Assembly: GCA_963575645.1 (NCBI GenBank)
Contig: OY754464.1
Location: 66,810,948 to 66,874,947 of the forward strand
DNA: 64,000 nt
Reading direction: 5' to 3'
Source: Xanthostigma xanthostigma
Taxonomy: Eukaryota > Arthropoda > Insecta > Raphidioptera > Raphidiidae
Each line of letters opens with the position of its first letter. Position 1 is the stretch's first letter. Below are positions 22,457 to 34,240 of the stretch, in pieces. A model generated the notes under the pieces. The model was given only the letters and a program-made list of their open reading frames with translations, had not been told where the DNA came from and ran no database searches. A program made the translations under genes and the position numbers.

Positions 22457-22880
22457 GTAGCACCAGAGAAGAGAGACTGTATAGAAGTTCAATCCTGTGT
22501 AATATTTGGCTGTCACCCCATAACGCAGTTTCCACCCCAATTTTCCAGCGCACTCAAGCTTCGGAACCGCAACGCCAGGTGGCGATAATTAATAATTTCA
22601 ACTTCACACCTTAATCATTGCATTTTTCATAAGTTTTTATGAATAAAAAAAATCGACAGAAATTGATGAATTTCTTATATTTATTTTCTGCGGTGTTTAA
22701 ATAAACGCTCATATTAACTTCTGAAAGTGAGAGATGGAAATATACGTCCCCCACCACTGTACACCGACACTAAACCTCGATTGTTCTGTCAACTAATAGA
22801 AACAAGACAAACTAAAATTTCTGGCCACACTGTTCCATTAGAAATAAACTTCTATACAGTCTCTCTTCTCTGGTAGCACC
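22457..22880. mobile_element. TIR element of 409 bp, GTAGCACC direct repeat
   Basis: CAGAGAAGAGAGACTGTATA at 22464 is matched by its exact complement ending at 22872. GTAGCACC occurs at both edges (22457-22464 and 22873-22880), so the target duplication is 7-8 bp depending on where the end is drawn. The CAG terminus and duplication size fit hAT. It is non-coding. A TTAA MITE begins two bases to its right. Confidence 0.75.
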
Positions 22881-22882
22881 AA

Positions 22883-23992
22883 TTAAGGAGGTTGAGCCGT
22901 TTTACGAAGATAATGAAATAAATCTGAAATAAAGTTTTTTTAATAGATTTTTTTATGACAAAATTTTCTGTAAAAAATCCAAAATCATTAGGAGGTTTAT
23001 AAAGTTAAAAATTAAAAAAAACTTTTACATGTAGTCTTATGGAAAATATGTCAACCTAGCATGCAAACGGTACATTTTAATTATTTAAGACTTGTAAAAT
23101 GCAATGTAATTAGTTCAAAAACATTTTATTTGCCAACGTTTCGACTACATAAATTTAGTCTTTCTCAAGGCTTTAAAATACATTTAAACACCGAAGTCAA
23201 ATTTTAAAAACATAAAATACTTATATGAAACATACAAATTCATTAATTAATGTCATTAACAAAGATATTTCTATTTTATTTTTAATTAATTTTAGCACAT
23301 GTCACTTAAAAATTTTTTTTTTGTTAATAATTTTTAAGTGACATGTGCTAAAATTAATTGAAAAAGAATAAATTTATGTAGTCGAAACGTTGGCAAATAA
23401 AATGTTTTTGAACTAATCACTCTACATTTTACAAGTCTATTGTGCCCAAGATAATTTTCTAAAGGTACATTTTATTTTTTTGCAAATAACCAAATAATGT
23501 CAGCAGTTCCGAAAACTAAATATGTAAAGCATCGATGTCTTACGCATATTTTAATATTTTTTCCAATTTAATTAGGAGACTTTTATTCAAAAAAAAAAAT
23601 TATTAAACCTTAGCACTTTTCGATTATGGACTTTTATTCTTGACAATTTTAACAATTTTAACTGAATTTTCAACTTTTTAATGATTTAATTTTAATTTTT
23701 ATTACTTCTAATTTCTTTTTTTAATTATTTACTGCAAAAAATATGTAAAATACAGATATTTGCATAAATTTATTTTTTCTAGCCTAACTTTGTACAATAA
23801 ATTCAAAAGTCCATTAAATAAAATACTGCAATAATTAATTAATATTAAAAAAAAATATTTATTTATGCCTTTATGACAATAATTTATTAGTTTCATCGAC
23901 TTATAACCTTTTGTCAAAATTTATTATGTAAAAGTTCCCATTTAAAATTCGACTTACTTTTGATTGGGACTGTAATGCATCAGCCTCCTTAA
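22883..23992 (+). mobile_element. TTAA MITE family 1, copy B
   Basis: TTAA lies at 22883-22886 and 23989-23992, with termini GGAGGTTGA and TCAGCCTCC. The body is the same as copies A and C. It is enlarged by foldback F6 (23080-23463), and it preserves the empty site for K1. The 62-codon minus frame at 23729-23917 is accidental. Confidence 0.88.
23069..23474. mobile_element. Foldback element F6 in MITE copy B, 11-bp duplication
   Basis: GGTACATTTTA is repeated at 23069-23079 and 23464-23474. Copy A of the MITE shows the unoccupied site with a single GGTACATTTTA, which proves both the insertion and the duplication. The arms read CTTGTAAAATG..AACATTTTATTTGCC. The core on the minus strand at 23137-23169 is TTGAGAAA-GACTA..TAGTC-GAAACG, with a 5-bp stem. 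Confidence 0.9.
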
Positions 23993-23999
23993 TGATTAT

Positions 24000-24830
24000 A
24001 GAACGTATAATCTAAGCGCAATAGTCTATTGAAGTTTCTATGCAAACGGCGACCGTAAAAAAATGGTTCCGATTTTATAGAGGATGAAACTTTCAAAAAA
24101 ATTTCCTCCTTAATATCGTCCACCACTTGGACTATACGAAAAATACCGCAGCTTCACAACTATGAAGATGATCACGGCCATTGTTTTCAGCGCAATGGCA
24201 GTTACAGTGAGGGTACCTATTATGTGATTATGCGTCACTAAGTCCCGTCACGGTCAAATGGACGCTCAAACTTGAACAAAAACTTGTCTTGTTAATTTTG
24301 ACAATTAGTTCACCCCTTTGACAACACAACGCGTGCACACAGTGGGCAATGACCGAACCCCCGCTGGGGCGCTCTGCCCCGACGCCGCGTGACGGACAAT
24401 GCACCACGTCGAGTCGCACGCATTCGATGACCATTAATGCGTCCACTTAGCGCGGTTTTTTTGCATTTTAGTTAAATCGACTAGAAATATAGAAAGCTGA
24501 GTTTTGGTTATTATATGCAGGCTGTTCCAAAATTAACGCCGAAGATATTGAAAATGTAAAACTATATGTTGCCATTATATGCGATATTAGAAAAAAAATT
24601 ACTATTCAAACAATGTCACTGTCATGACAAACCCCAATACTCCACTATCGCGGCGGCTGAATTATCATTTATTCTATAATGACATATCTAAATAATAAAT
24701 ATTTCTTATAATAAACCACATTTTCAGCAGTTCTTCACATCCTCTGATAGCTAATTTAACATTAGATATCATTAGAATATGGACCTTCACTCAACTGAGA
24801 GCCAGTAGCCGGATACCAAGACATATTTTA
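24000..24830. other. Unrecognised, with a GC-rich island
   Basis: 24290-24450 is clearly richer in G+C than its neighbours. It carries a 72-codon minus frame (24228-24446) with several cysteines but no known motif. No repeat partner was found. It could be part of an unrecognised element or a remnant exon. Confidence 0.3.
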
Positions 24831-24837
24831 ACAAACC

Positions 24838-25200
24838 TGAAATTTTTGTTATTTATAGTAATATTATAAGCCTATATTTATGATGGCAGACATATTAAAA
24901 AATCCGCTTTATCAGCGCGATGATATTATTATGCAAACATATGAGTGCGAGTGAGAGCATTCGATGTTTTTTTTAGAAATTTAGGTTGTTTGTTTTCATT
25001 GGTTTCAGGTACTCTGCGTGTGTGTGTTAACAAATAAATTTCAGCTGTCAAAAAAATCCATCGGATGCTCTCACTCGCACTCATATGTTTGCATAATAAT
25101 ATCATCGCGCTCATACAGCTGACATTTTATGGTGTCTGCCGGAAGAAATGTCTGCCGTCATAAATAGAGGTTTATAATATTACTAAAAATAACATATACA
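24838..25200. repeat. Palindrome of about 360 bp
   Basis: The arms contain TATAGTAATATTATA, ATGATGGCAGACAT and GATATTATTATGCAAACATA, each repeated in reverse on the right (for example TATGTTTGCATAATAATATC). The loop lies at about 24970-25060. No target duplication was recognised. Confidence 0.75.
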
Positions 25201-25224
25201 AAAACACATACACTCTAACTTAAA

Positions 25225-25283
25225 TTTAAAGATCGTATCCGCACTGAACTAGACCCAAGCGAAGCCGGGTGCCCAGTTAGATT
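25225..25283 (+). mobile_element. Helitron-like 3' end
   Basis: ACTCTAACTT, ATCCGC, then GACCCAAGCGAAGCCGGGT and CCCAGTTAG resemble the GC-rich hairpin terminus of insect Helitrons. A diverged copy is at 45915-45962. No 5' end can be paired with it confidently. Confidence 0.4.
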
Positions 25284-26079
25284 AAAAATATAATAAAATG
25301 GCGTACAAGTTTTGTTTTGTCAACAGTGTTTGCAAAAAACTATTAATAATTAAGACATTATAAACATGGATGTGATTCACAATTTAATTAGCCGCCCCTC
25401 TTCCTTATCCTGTGTAAGGAAGTACCGCCACTGGAAATTGGTGTTCTTGATTTTACTCGGGTGAATCCGGGTCGGAAAACTAGTCAAAAATAAAGAACAC
25501 ACAATTTTACTCGTTCAATGAATCGTTTTCATAATGTGTTATGACGCAAAACTGCAAACCTTCAGTATCGCAATATGCACTGCATTATGTTATGTTGTAA
25601 TGGAAAAACTAAAGAAGCGTATCCAGTACCTGAGGCTATTTTAAATATAAAAGTTCATTTAATGTGCATTCTGAAATGTTTTTCTAAAAAAACTTCTTAA
25701 AAAATGTAACCTTCTTCAAAAGAAGGTCACGAAACACCGTAAAATAATAAATTTTTGAGATCGACGCCGGTTTAAAACTATAACTTTTGACGTACTACCT
25801 ATGTACTTTTATTGAATTGGTGTCAACTATAAATCTTTATTAGGCCGTTTTTAAATGATTTTTTGAATTTCTTGCATTTAGTGACTTTGCAATACGTAGT
25901 TTGCACGTTTTTAACCGACTTACTCCATAATATCTGACTACTAAACTATAAAAACTGTAGAACCGATTTGAACTTATATAAAACCACCCTAAAGGTATTG
26001 CCTATTAAATAGAAAAAGAATAATCAAAATCGGTTCACAAAAACTAGAGATATGAGGTAATATTTATTATATTAAATAT

Positions 26080-26693
26080 ATAGCGGTCCTGTCCGGTTTC
26101 ACCCGGGTGTAAAATAGTGAATGGGGAAGGAAGGAACATGAGTACACACATTCATCTTAGTTTACCGAGATGAATGTTGTATCCAAATTTCATGATGATC
26201 GGAGTTACCGTTCAAAAGTTTTTGTCGAAAAAAAGCAGTATTTAAGTATACTTATTTTAACTAATAATTTTTTTTAATTAATTAAATAAAATTAAAATAA
26301 ATTTAAATGTAAGCCTTAGAAGAAAGCAATGTAGAAAATAAAAAAAAAATAAAAATATATTCACCAAACGTGAGGTTCGAACCCACGATCCTGATATTGA
26401 CAGTCGCATGCTCTACCGATTGAGCCAGCTGGGGTTGTGTACTCACAACGCTAATGTGAGTACCTATATCTAGTTAGTGCATTTCACATGATTATTTTTG
26501 AGATACATTTTGCAACATTTTTCATTAAAGCTCCGCTCTTAATGGTCGTAGCTTGATATTATATAGCCTAAAGCCTTCCTCGATAAATGGGCTATCCAAC
26601 AAAAAATTTTTTTTTCAATTTGACGCAGTAGTTCCTGAGATTAGCGCGTTCAATCAAACAAACAAACTCTTCAGCTTTATATATTAGTGTAGA
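26080..26693 (-). mobile_element. Non-autonomous Helitron H2 carrying a tRNA-like gene
   Basis: Same body and orientation as H1. The 5' end TCTACACTAATATATAAAGC starts at 26693, and the 3' hairpin (CCCGGGTGAAACCGG) ends near 26080, where the terminal CTAG has decayed to CTAT. A short direct repeat (ACCACCCT.AAGG, CCTATTAAATAGAAAAAG) lies on both sides (25980 and 26735), so it sits in or next to an older duplicated repeat. Confidence 0.85.
26362..26434 (-). tRNA. tRNA-Lys-like pseudogene, anticodon loop reads GTC
   Basis: Minus-strand cloverleaf with GGCTCAATCGGTAGAGC and GTGGGTTCGAACCTCAC. The anticodon loop CTGTCAA is the same as in H1, so the change predates the H1/H2 split. The anticodon stem is mismatched, and the T stem and acceptor each contain mispairs. 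It is Helitron cargo and probably not functional. Confidence 0.7.
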
Positions 26694-27266
26694 TAAAGAA
26701 ACTCATTTTTCGAAATAGATTAAAAACGACCACCCTGAAGGGGTGGCCTATTAAATAGAAAAAGGATCATCAAAATCGATTCACAAGTACTGAAGATATG
26801 AAATTTATATATAGATATAGAAAACTTCTTTTTTGAACTCAGATGACTGAACCGATTTAAACAAATTATATTGGACCAATCCATAAATATTCCGAACAAA
26901 ATGGCAATGAAATTTTTTACATCGGTTAACCCCTCGAAAAGTTCTAGCTGAATAAACAATAAAAAAGATAATATACATGTCGAATTGAAAACCTCTTTTT
27001 TATGTCGGTTGAAAAGGGTACAGTATGTTGAAATTATGAATATTTTGAGTGTCACTCATGCAATCGTTTGTAATTTTGTTGGGAAGATTCTTAAAAAACA
27101 AATGAAAATATCAAATAATAATCTACGAAAGGGGCCTTTGAAATATTACGTAAGCAGAGTTTTAGTAATTTTTGACCCCCCCCTTCCCTCTTGTCAGCAA
27201 AAGTAAGCAAGGCTCTTACCCTCCATCCTATGCTTACGTAAACATTGGTCCCTTTTTAGTGACCCT

Positions 27267-27994
27267 TTTTGACGTGATAACGTCTTATAAATTGATGAAT
27301 CACCAATATTATGATGAATCACCAATATTATAAATTGATAAAACACCGGCTGCATGTACGAAAAAGTGTAACGTAACGTTCCTAACGTTCCTAACGTTCG
27401 TAACGCGTAACGCATAACGCATAACGCGTAGCGTTCCGCCTGACCCTGTGCGTGCTTTTTGCTAATTTCTCGCTCAATTTAAATCAGATCGGTTTGAAAC
27501 CAGTCTTAAACGAAAGAGGAGAACATTTTACATAGATTTCGTATAACAGAATTTGCCTAAACAGTTTTTTTATACAAATTTATATAGAAAAATATTTTAT
27601 ACAAATTTATATAGAAAAATAGCTGTATAAATGCAATGTTGTGTAATGAATGACGCGACGCGGTCGGTTGTCTTTGTTTGCCGTACATGGAAATTAGAAA
27701 ATAACGTATGTCTTGTCTTAACATGAAAACGGCTGCATTTCTAATGTTTAATTCAATTTTTTGACATTAGTATTTTGTGAAATGCAACGCCTGCTAAGTT
27801 AACTATTGGAATAACTAATTATTATTAGAACATAATACTTTGTAAGTTGCAAACGTCACTTTTGACATTTCTTATCATTCCGACACCAAGGATAAGCGGA
27901 TTGAAACCAAATTTTGGGAGGTTTAGGTTATGTATTACGGAATACGTTATCACGTAAAACTATCGTCCGTAAACCGACTTTACAGACAACCAAT
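27267..27994 (-). mobile_element. K-family element, copy K4 (long form, 728 bp)
   Basis: Minus-strand ends TTGGTTGTCTGTAAAGTCGG and TCACGTCAAAA. The inside matches K6 nearly base for base, for example ACGCGGTCGGTTGTC and GAAAACGGCTGCATTTC. Between the right end and this body is an array of ACGTTCCTA / AACGCGT / AACGCAT units, different from the one in K6. There is no transposase. Confidence 0.88.
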
Positions 27995-27996
27995 TT

Positions 27997-28312
27997 TTTT
28001 TTGAAGTTATAAAATAAAATAAAACACCTTGGTATTATGGTATGATAAAATTAACGGGATACAAGGCTAAATATAAAAACAATTTTTATTCACTAGAACT
28101 TAATTTAATAGTCAACGTTTCGGCAGAAATTATTGTCTTCTTCAGGACCTTAAAAATGTCTAGTTTGTGACTTTTTACTAGACATTTTTAAGGTCCTGAA
28201 GAAGACAATAATTTCTGCCGAAACGTTGACAATTAAATGAAGTTCTAGTGAATAAATATTGTTTTTATATTTAGCCTTGTATCCCGTTCCAATCATCATA
28301 CCTTTTTTGAAG
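27997..28312. mobile_element. Foldback element F3, sister of F2, 10-bp duplication
   Basis: TTTTTTGAAG lies at 27997-28006 and 28303-28312. The arms share ATGATAAAATT, CGGGATACAAGGC and TATTCACTAGAAC with F2. Both arms keep the core CTGAAGAAGAC..CTGCCGAAACG (28115-28144 minus and 28196-28225 plus). It sits directly beside K4. Confidence 0.8.
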
Positions 28313-28604
28313 GAGGTTACATTTTTTTAAAAATATTTTATTCTGAACATGCTTTTCACTTTATATTATATTATTAAATTTTGCAGAAAAATCATAAAAA
28401 GTAAACAAATAAATATTGCTGACATAATCACTATCTAGACCCTCTCGTCCCCTATGTCATCAAAAATAAGCTAACCAAAGATCCCCTCCCCCCTTTGGTG
28501 CTTACGTAATTCTCGAATGGCTCCAGACGCACTTGGACGATTTTTGAAATCACTACTCAGATATATCATTTTATTTATGTATCAAGTAGGTATATTCTCT
28601 TTCG

Positions 28605-28866
28605 GTCGGGAGTTACCGGGTTCGAATGCCGGCGGGGGCAGATGTGGCTGAGAGTTTTTCAATTCTGCCTCTCGCCGAGAAACGGTAATTCCTGTACCGG
28701 CCGTCTTGTTGAGGTTTTCCATGGTTTCCCTCAACAATTCCAGATAAATATCGAGATGGCTCCTTATTTAAGGCCATGGCCGATTACCTGTCAAACTCCT
28801 ATTCTCAAAATTTGCCTACCTCATCCTAATTTCCTAAAAATTCCTTCATTCGACCATTGCTATTAA
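28605..28866 (+). mobile_element. SINE-like repeat with a B-box
   Basis: CCGGGTTCGAATGCCGG near 28616 looks like a Pol III B-box. It is followed by GGGGCAGAT, TTTTCCATGGTTTCCCTC and AAGGCCATGGCCGATTACCT. This order (tRNA-type head, 'GTGGTTTTCC' and 'GGCCATGGCCGATT' body) is common in insect SINEs. The A-box is not recognisable, and the 74-codon open frame is a by-product. No poly(A) tail or duplication is visible. Confidence 0.45.
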
Positions 28867-29190
28867 ATAAGTTGAAGTTTAAAAATTATAGAAAATAACG
28901 GGAACTGTGGTAGAAAAAAAATAGTAATGGTGTGAATAGCGTCTGTTATGACATAAAGTACTCTCTTTCGGTGTATGTTGCATTTTAAGTGCAACGATTT
29001 TCTCTAATAGTACAATCAATCTGGCGAAAAAAAAATCATTTCGTATCAAAACCACACAAAAAGGTGAAACTTGGTGAGTCGTTAGAGAATGGTGAAAAAA
29101 AGGTTACCTGGCAATGGCCACCTGGTACCTGTTCAAATAGTCAAAAAAAACTCAAAAATATTTTGTAATGCATTTTTCTCGAAAACTACG

Positions 29191-29724
29191 CATTTTACAG
29201 AAAAATTTATTGAACAAAAAATGTAGAGGGCATCGTTATCTACAATTAATGTCATTGGTGCTATGTTGTACAACAAAAAATGTGCGCAGTAGGTGGCGCT
29301 AAAGTGCCAAAAAAAGTGTTTTTCCACTTTTTTGCCCTGAAATTTTCATTTTTCAGTTACGATTCAAATGGAAAAATTGTTCCTTTTTATTTTATAAACA
29401 ACTTTTATTTCAACATTTTTTTCATACAACTTACTTTTCATACAACTTATTTTCACTTCAACAAGCTGCAGCTCTGAAACGGTAAGTTGTATGAAAAAAA
29501 TGTTGAAATAAAAGTTGTTTATAAAATAAAATGGAACAGTTTTTCTGTTTGAATCGTAACTGAAAAATGAAAATTTCAGGGCAAAAAAGTGGAAAAACAC
29601 TTTTTTTGGCACTTAAGCGCCACCTACTGCGCACATTATTTGTTGTACAACATAGCACCAATGACATTAATTGTAGATAACGATGCCCTCTACATTTTTT
29701 GTTCAATAAATTTTTCTGTAAAAT
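29191..29724. repeat. Palindrome N nested in the left arm of G3
   Basis: Ends CATTTTACAGAAAAATTTAT and its complement enclose arms of about 260 bp (including GTAGGTGGCGCTAAAGTGCC). The corresponding place in the right arm of G3 (about 32310-32350) lacks it, so it arrived after G3 formed. Opposed open frames at 29280-29612 are arm sequence. Confidence 0.85.
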
Positions 29725-30404
29725 GGATAGTTTTTAGGCCAGTCATATCTAACATTAAACTTGCAAACTAACATGTAGTTCTGATTTTTTAATATATTGT
29801 TAGGACCACTACCAGTAGCGTATATCCATGTTTGCAGCTTCGAAAGACCTGTGCTAACTTTGCAACACTCAAAAAACTGCGAAATTTTCGCACTTTTTTT
29901 GGTATTCTCAATATAGGTCTTAAACTATGCATTTTTTTATAAAATATTTTTTTACGTTTTTAAGTAGACTAAAATTGCTACAATCTGAGACAAGAACCAG
30001 CTCTGTAGGTTCAATACTTACCGAGATACAGCTTTCCAAAAATTGACCAGTTTTTTCAACAAAGTGAAATTTTAAGATTTGGTCAATTTTTGACCCCGAT
30101 ATCGGGGAAAATACTCATTTTAAGGGAAATATCATAGGAACATATATTGTAGCAAATGTAATTAGCTTTAATTTAAGCAGAGAACGACGTCTGTAGGCCA
30201 TATAGCTTACTCACAAATTTTAAAAATCCAAAAAATGAGAAAACTGCATTTTCGCAAATTTAAATTTAATACCTAATAATCGTTATGTAAATCCATTCAG
30301 TGATTTTAATGTGGTTGAGTAACCAAATTGAGTAGCATAGTAGCATAAACGAGTAACATAATAAAAAAAATAACATAATTGATAACATCATAAAAAAATT
30401 ATGC

Positions 30405-31670
30405 AGTTTTTGACAAAATACCGTCGTATTTCAGCCATTTTGTAAAAAATATTTACAAATTATATTCATGAACCTTCCTCGTTTATCGCTCTTTCTATTA
30501 CCGAAAACAATTTCAAAATCCGGTGCGTGGTTTAGTAGAAGAGAGCGGAGAAAAAGACAGAGACTTTGTTTTTAACTGTGCAGTCTTTGACAAAATACCG
30601 TCGTATTTCAGCCATTTTGAAAAAATATTTACAAATTGTATACAGAAACCTTCCTCGTATATTGATCTTTCTATTAGCGAAAACCATTTCAAAATCCGGT
30701 GCGTGGTTTAGAAGAAATGACCGGTGAAAAAGACAAAGACAGTCTGAGACTTTGATTTTAACTATGTAGTCTTTGCTAAAATTGCGTCGTAGTTCAGGTA
30801 TTTTGTAAAAAATATTTATAAATTATATACAGAAACCTTCCTCGTTTATTGCTCTTTCGACTACCGAAAACCATATTTAGATCCGGCGCATGGCTTAGAA
30901 GAAGTGAGCTGAGAAAAAGACAAAGACAGACAGAAGCTCTATTTTTAACTATGCAGTCTGAGCTAAAACACTGTCGTAGTTCAGGCATTTTGTAAAAAGT
31001 ATTTACAAATTATATACAGAAACCTTCCATGCTTATCACTCTTTCTATTACCGAAAACCATTTTACGATCCGGCGCATAGTTTAGAAGAACACCGACGTT
31101 GTTTTGTCAAAGACTGCATAGTTAAAAACAGTCTCTGTCTGTCTTTGTCTTTTTCTCCGCTCACTTCTTCTAAACCATGCGCCGAACCTAAAAATGGTTT
31201 TCGATAGTAGAAAGAGCAATAAACGAGGAAGGTTTCTGTATATAATTTATAAATATTTTTTACAAAATAACTGAGCTACGACGGAATTTTAGCAAAGCCT
31301 ACATAGTTAAAATCAGAGTCTCTGACTGTCTTTGTCTTTTTCACCGGTCATTTCTTCTAAACCACGCACCGGATTTTGAAATGGTTTTCGCTAATAGAAA
31401 GATCAATATACGAGGAAGGTTTCTGTATACAATTTGTAAATATTTTTTCAAAATGGCTGAAATACGACGGTATTTTGTCAAAGACTGCACAGTTAAAAAC
31501 AAAGTCTCTGTCTTTTTCTCCGCTCTCTTCTACTAAACCACGCACCGGATTTTGAAATTGTTTTCGGTAATAGAAAGAGCGATAAACGAGGAAGGTTCAT
31601 GAATATAATTTGTAAATATTTTTTACAAAATGGCTGAAATACGACGGTATTTTGTCAAAAACTGCATAAT
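30405..31670. repeat. Inverted tandem array at the centre of G3
   Basis: A unit of 177-187 bp starts at about 30405, 30582, 30769 and 30955 on the plus strand. Three units lie in reverse between 31105 and 31670. Each contains GACAAAATACCGTCG-like, CCTTCCTCGTTTAT and TTCTATTACCGAAAAC phrases. The fourth unit forms the unpaired loop of the palindrome. Units differ from each other more than the arms do, so the array is older than the palindrome's last homogenisation. Confidence 0.85.
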
Positions 31671-32569
31671 TTTTTTATGATGTTATCAATTATGTTATTT
31701 TTTTTATTATGTTACTCGTTTATGCTACTATGCTACTCAATTTGGTTACTCAACCACATTAAAATCACTGAATGGATTTACATAACGATTATTAGGTATT
31801 AAATTTAAATTTGCGAAAATGCAGTTTTCTCATTTTTTGGATTTTTAAAATTTGTGAGTAAGCTATATGGCCTACAGACGTCGTTCTCTGCTTAAATTAA
31901 AGCTAATTACATTTGCTACAATATATGTTCCTATGATATTTCCCTTAAAATGAGTATTTTCCCCGATATCGGGGTCAAAAATTGACCAAATCTTAAAATT
32001 TCACTTTGTTGAAAAAACTGGTCAATTTTTGGAAAGCTGTATCTCGGTAAGTATTGAACCTACAGAGCTGGTTCTTGTCTCAGATTGTAGCAATTTTAGT
32101 CTACTTAAAAACGTATAAAAAATATTTTATAAAAAAAATGCATAGTTTAAGACCTATATTGAGAATACCAAAAAAAGTGCGAAAATTTCGCAGTTTTTTG
32201 AGTGCTGCAAAGTTAGCACAGGTCTTTCGAAGCTGCAAACTTGGATATACGCTACTGGTAGTGGTCCTAACAATATATTAAAAAATCAGAACTACATGTT
32301 AGTTTGCGAGATTAGCGATTTTTAGTGTAAAATATGACCGGGCTATTTCGAGAAAAATGCATTTCAAAATATTTTTGAGTTTTTTTTGACTATTTGAACA
32401 GGTATTTGAACAGGTACCAGGTGGCCATTGCCAGGTAACCTTTTTTTTCATCATTCTCTAACGACTCACCAAGTTTCACCTTTTTGGGTGGTTTTGTTGA
32501 GGTTTTTGCCAGATTGACTGTACTATAATGCATTAATGATTTCCACAGCTACCAAATAAACAAAATCCG

Positions 32570-32870
32570 CTTATATGATGCGTCTTAACTGAAATTCACT
32601 GTACATAATATTAGTATTGATAATACAACATGCAAGTATCGTTTGTGTAACGAAGTATGTCAATCTGTCCGTGTGCGGCGCTTCGTTCGGCGTCGCGGCG
32701 CTGGCATACGACGCCGTAGCCTGTCCCTGTAGTGGGGGTTGTGTACTATATGTCAAGTGCTATGTCCACTTGTCAGGCAGTACCCGTTCGCACGTGCTTC
32801 TAGCTAGCAACGTTTTTGAAAAACTCGTCGCGCCTAACAAACCAACACTATAGTGCTTACTTGTATAAAG
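32570..32870. other. GC-rich unrecognised stretch
   Basis: 32640-32850 is GC-rich, with opposed short frames and no motif. It has no partner that I found in the window. Confidence 0.35.
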
Positions 32871-32879
32871 AGCTATACC

Positions 32880-32912
32880 ACCGCCGTCACCGCCGCCGCC
32901 GCCGCCGCCACT
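32880..32912 (+). repeat. (CCG)n microsatellite
   Basis: About ten CCG/CCA/TCA triplets, mostly pure CCGCCG. This is unusual in such an AT-rich window. Confidence 0.85.
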
Positions 32913-33106
32913 ACATTTATTATTAGTTGGTAACAGTGTGTTTTGCTCTTGTGATGTACAACAAAGAACAACAGTGTCGTATATACATGTATATATAGGT
33001 ATGAAGATAATTGTTTTTAAGTGTTTGTTACATGTATTTTTTTATACGGTGTCTCCCGAAGTGATTCCTTGAAAATGAGTTGTATATTTAAACAGTTTTT
33101 TTATTG

Positions 33107-33709
33107 TTGCTGCTCAGAGCCGAATTAGCCAATAAGCAAAGTAAACAACTGCGTAGGACATCACTTTTCAGAGGGCACTAAAATCATAGTCCGAAAATAA
33201 AAATTAGCGCACTACATCGCGTCAAAAAAAATTTTTTCTTAATCCTCTCAAAAATTTTATTCTCTACTGATATAAAATAGTCTTTAGACGTAGAGAAGTT
33301 AAAAAGAAATTATTTTTAGCTGTAACTTTTTTAACTGTATAAAAATACCTAAGGACCGTTTCTGTAAACATTCCAATTTTAAATGGGAGCATTGGTTGTA
33401 AAATCGAAAAAAAAAACATTCAAATCATTAACGAATAAGACAAAATTTGTTTTTTTTTGTTAAAAAATTAGTCTTTTTGTAACTTTTTGCTATCAACTTT
33501 AAACTTATAACACTCGGAAATTTTTTCAGTAGAATATTTTGATATCCTATAGGAACTTGACTCCCAAAATTTAATTTTTTTTCATAAACTTAACATGACA
33601 GAGACAGATACCATTGGGACTTTTTTAAACTGCCAGTATTAGCGATGGGGGCGCATAGGCAAGAAATTCTTAGGGCATCAAGGAGTCTTAATCCGGCACT
33701 GTTGTTGCT
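33107..33709. mobile_element. Non-autonomous hAT element (587 bp)
   Basis: The left end CAGAGCCGAATTAGCC (33115) and the right end, read in reverse, CAGTGCCGGATTAAGAC (33701) are typical insect hAT termini. The subterminal CGCATAGG / GCGTAGG motifs also match. The flanking 8-mers TTGCTGCT and TTGTTGCT differ at one position. There is no coding sequence. Confidence 0.75.
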
Positions 33710-34240
33710 ACTAGTTAGTAGTTAGTGTAGAAGCCACATATTTAAAAAAAAATGTTGGTTGGGACGTGTAGAGACGAAACTATTTTACAAAATAAGGTAA
33801 GAAACAAAACGGTGTATAAGTGCAAAAGAGAAAGCTGATTTTTTGTGTTTTTTAAAAATTTGGGGCATACTCAGATATCTTTTTAAATTGAAGTCGGTTG
33901 CGACATTTTGAAACACAACTTTTTTTTAGTCACTTAAATCGTTTTGCTTTAAAAAATTGCACTTGTACCCTTTTGCTTCTTATCCCTTCGTTGTGTTTTT
34001 AATGATTTAACTTAGATTTCATTTTGCGTAGATTTTCATATCTCTGTTTCTTTTTCTCCTTTTTTGGTGTACTCGTTTTTTGAAAAAACAAAATGTCGGT
34101 TAGCTTATTTCACTTATAAACGTTCCTGTTGCTATTACAATAAAAGCTGTTATAATTTCAAAATTGGCCATGATCTGGGAATGTGACTCTAAAATCTGAA
34201 ATTTGAAACGGTATGTCAATAAAATTAGAATTCAATAAAA

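Larger units (their letters stand above)
29009..32524. repeat. Giant palindrome G3 (3.5 kb)
   Basis: The outer tips are GTACAATCAATCTGGC and GCCAGATTGACTGTAC. Arms of about 1.5 kb are almost identical (single differences per hundred bases by eye). Their symmetry centre is near 31034. The arms include AGGACCACTACCAGTAGCG and, toward the middle, a 180-bp tandem unit. The left arm is about 535 bp longer because palindrome N inserted there. Identical 62-codon frames at 30523-30711 (+) and 31357-31545 (-) merely reflect arm identity. No transposase is visible. Confidence 0.88.

Noticed and set aside
30523..31545. Identical 62-residue frames on opposite strands
   Set aside because: Produced by the near-perfect arms of G3. 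Not a gene pair.
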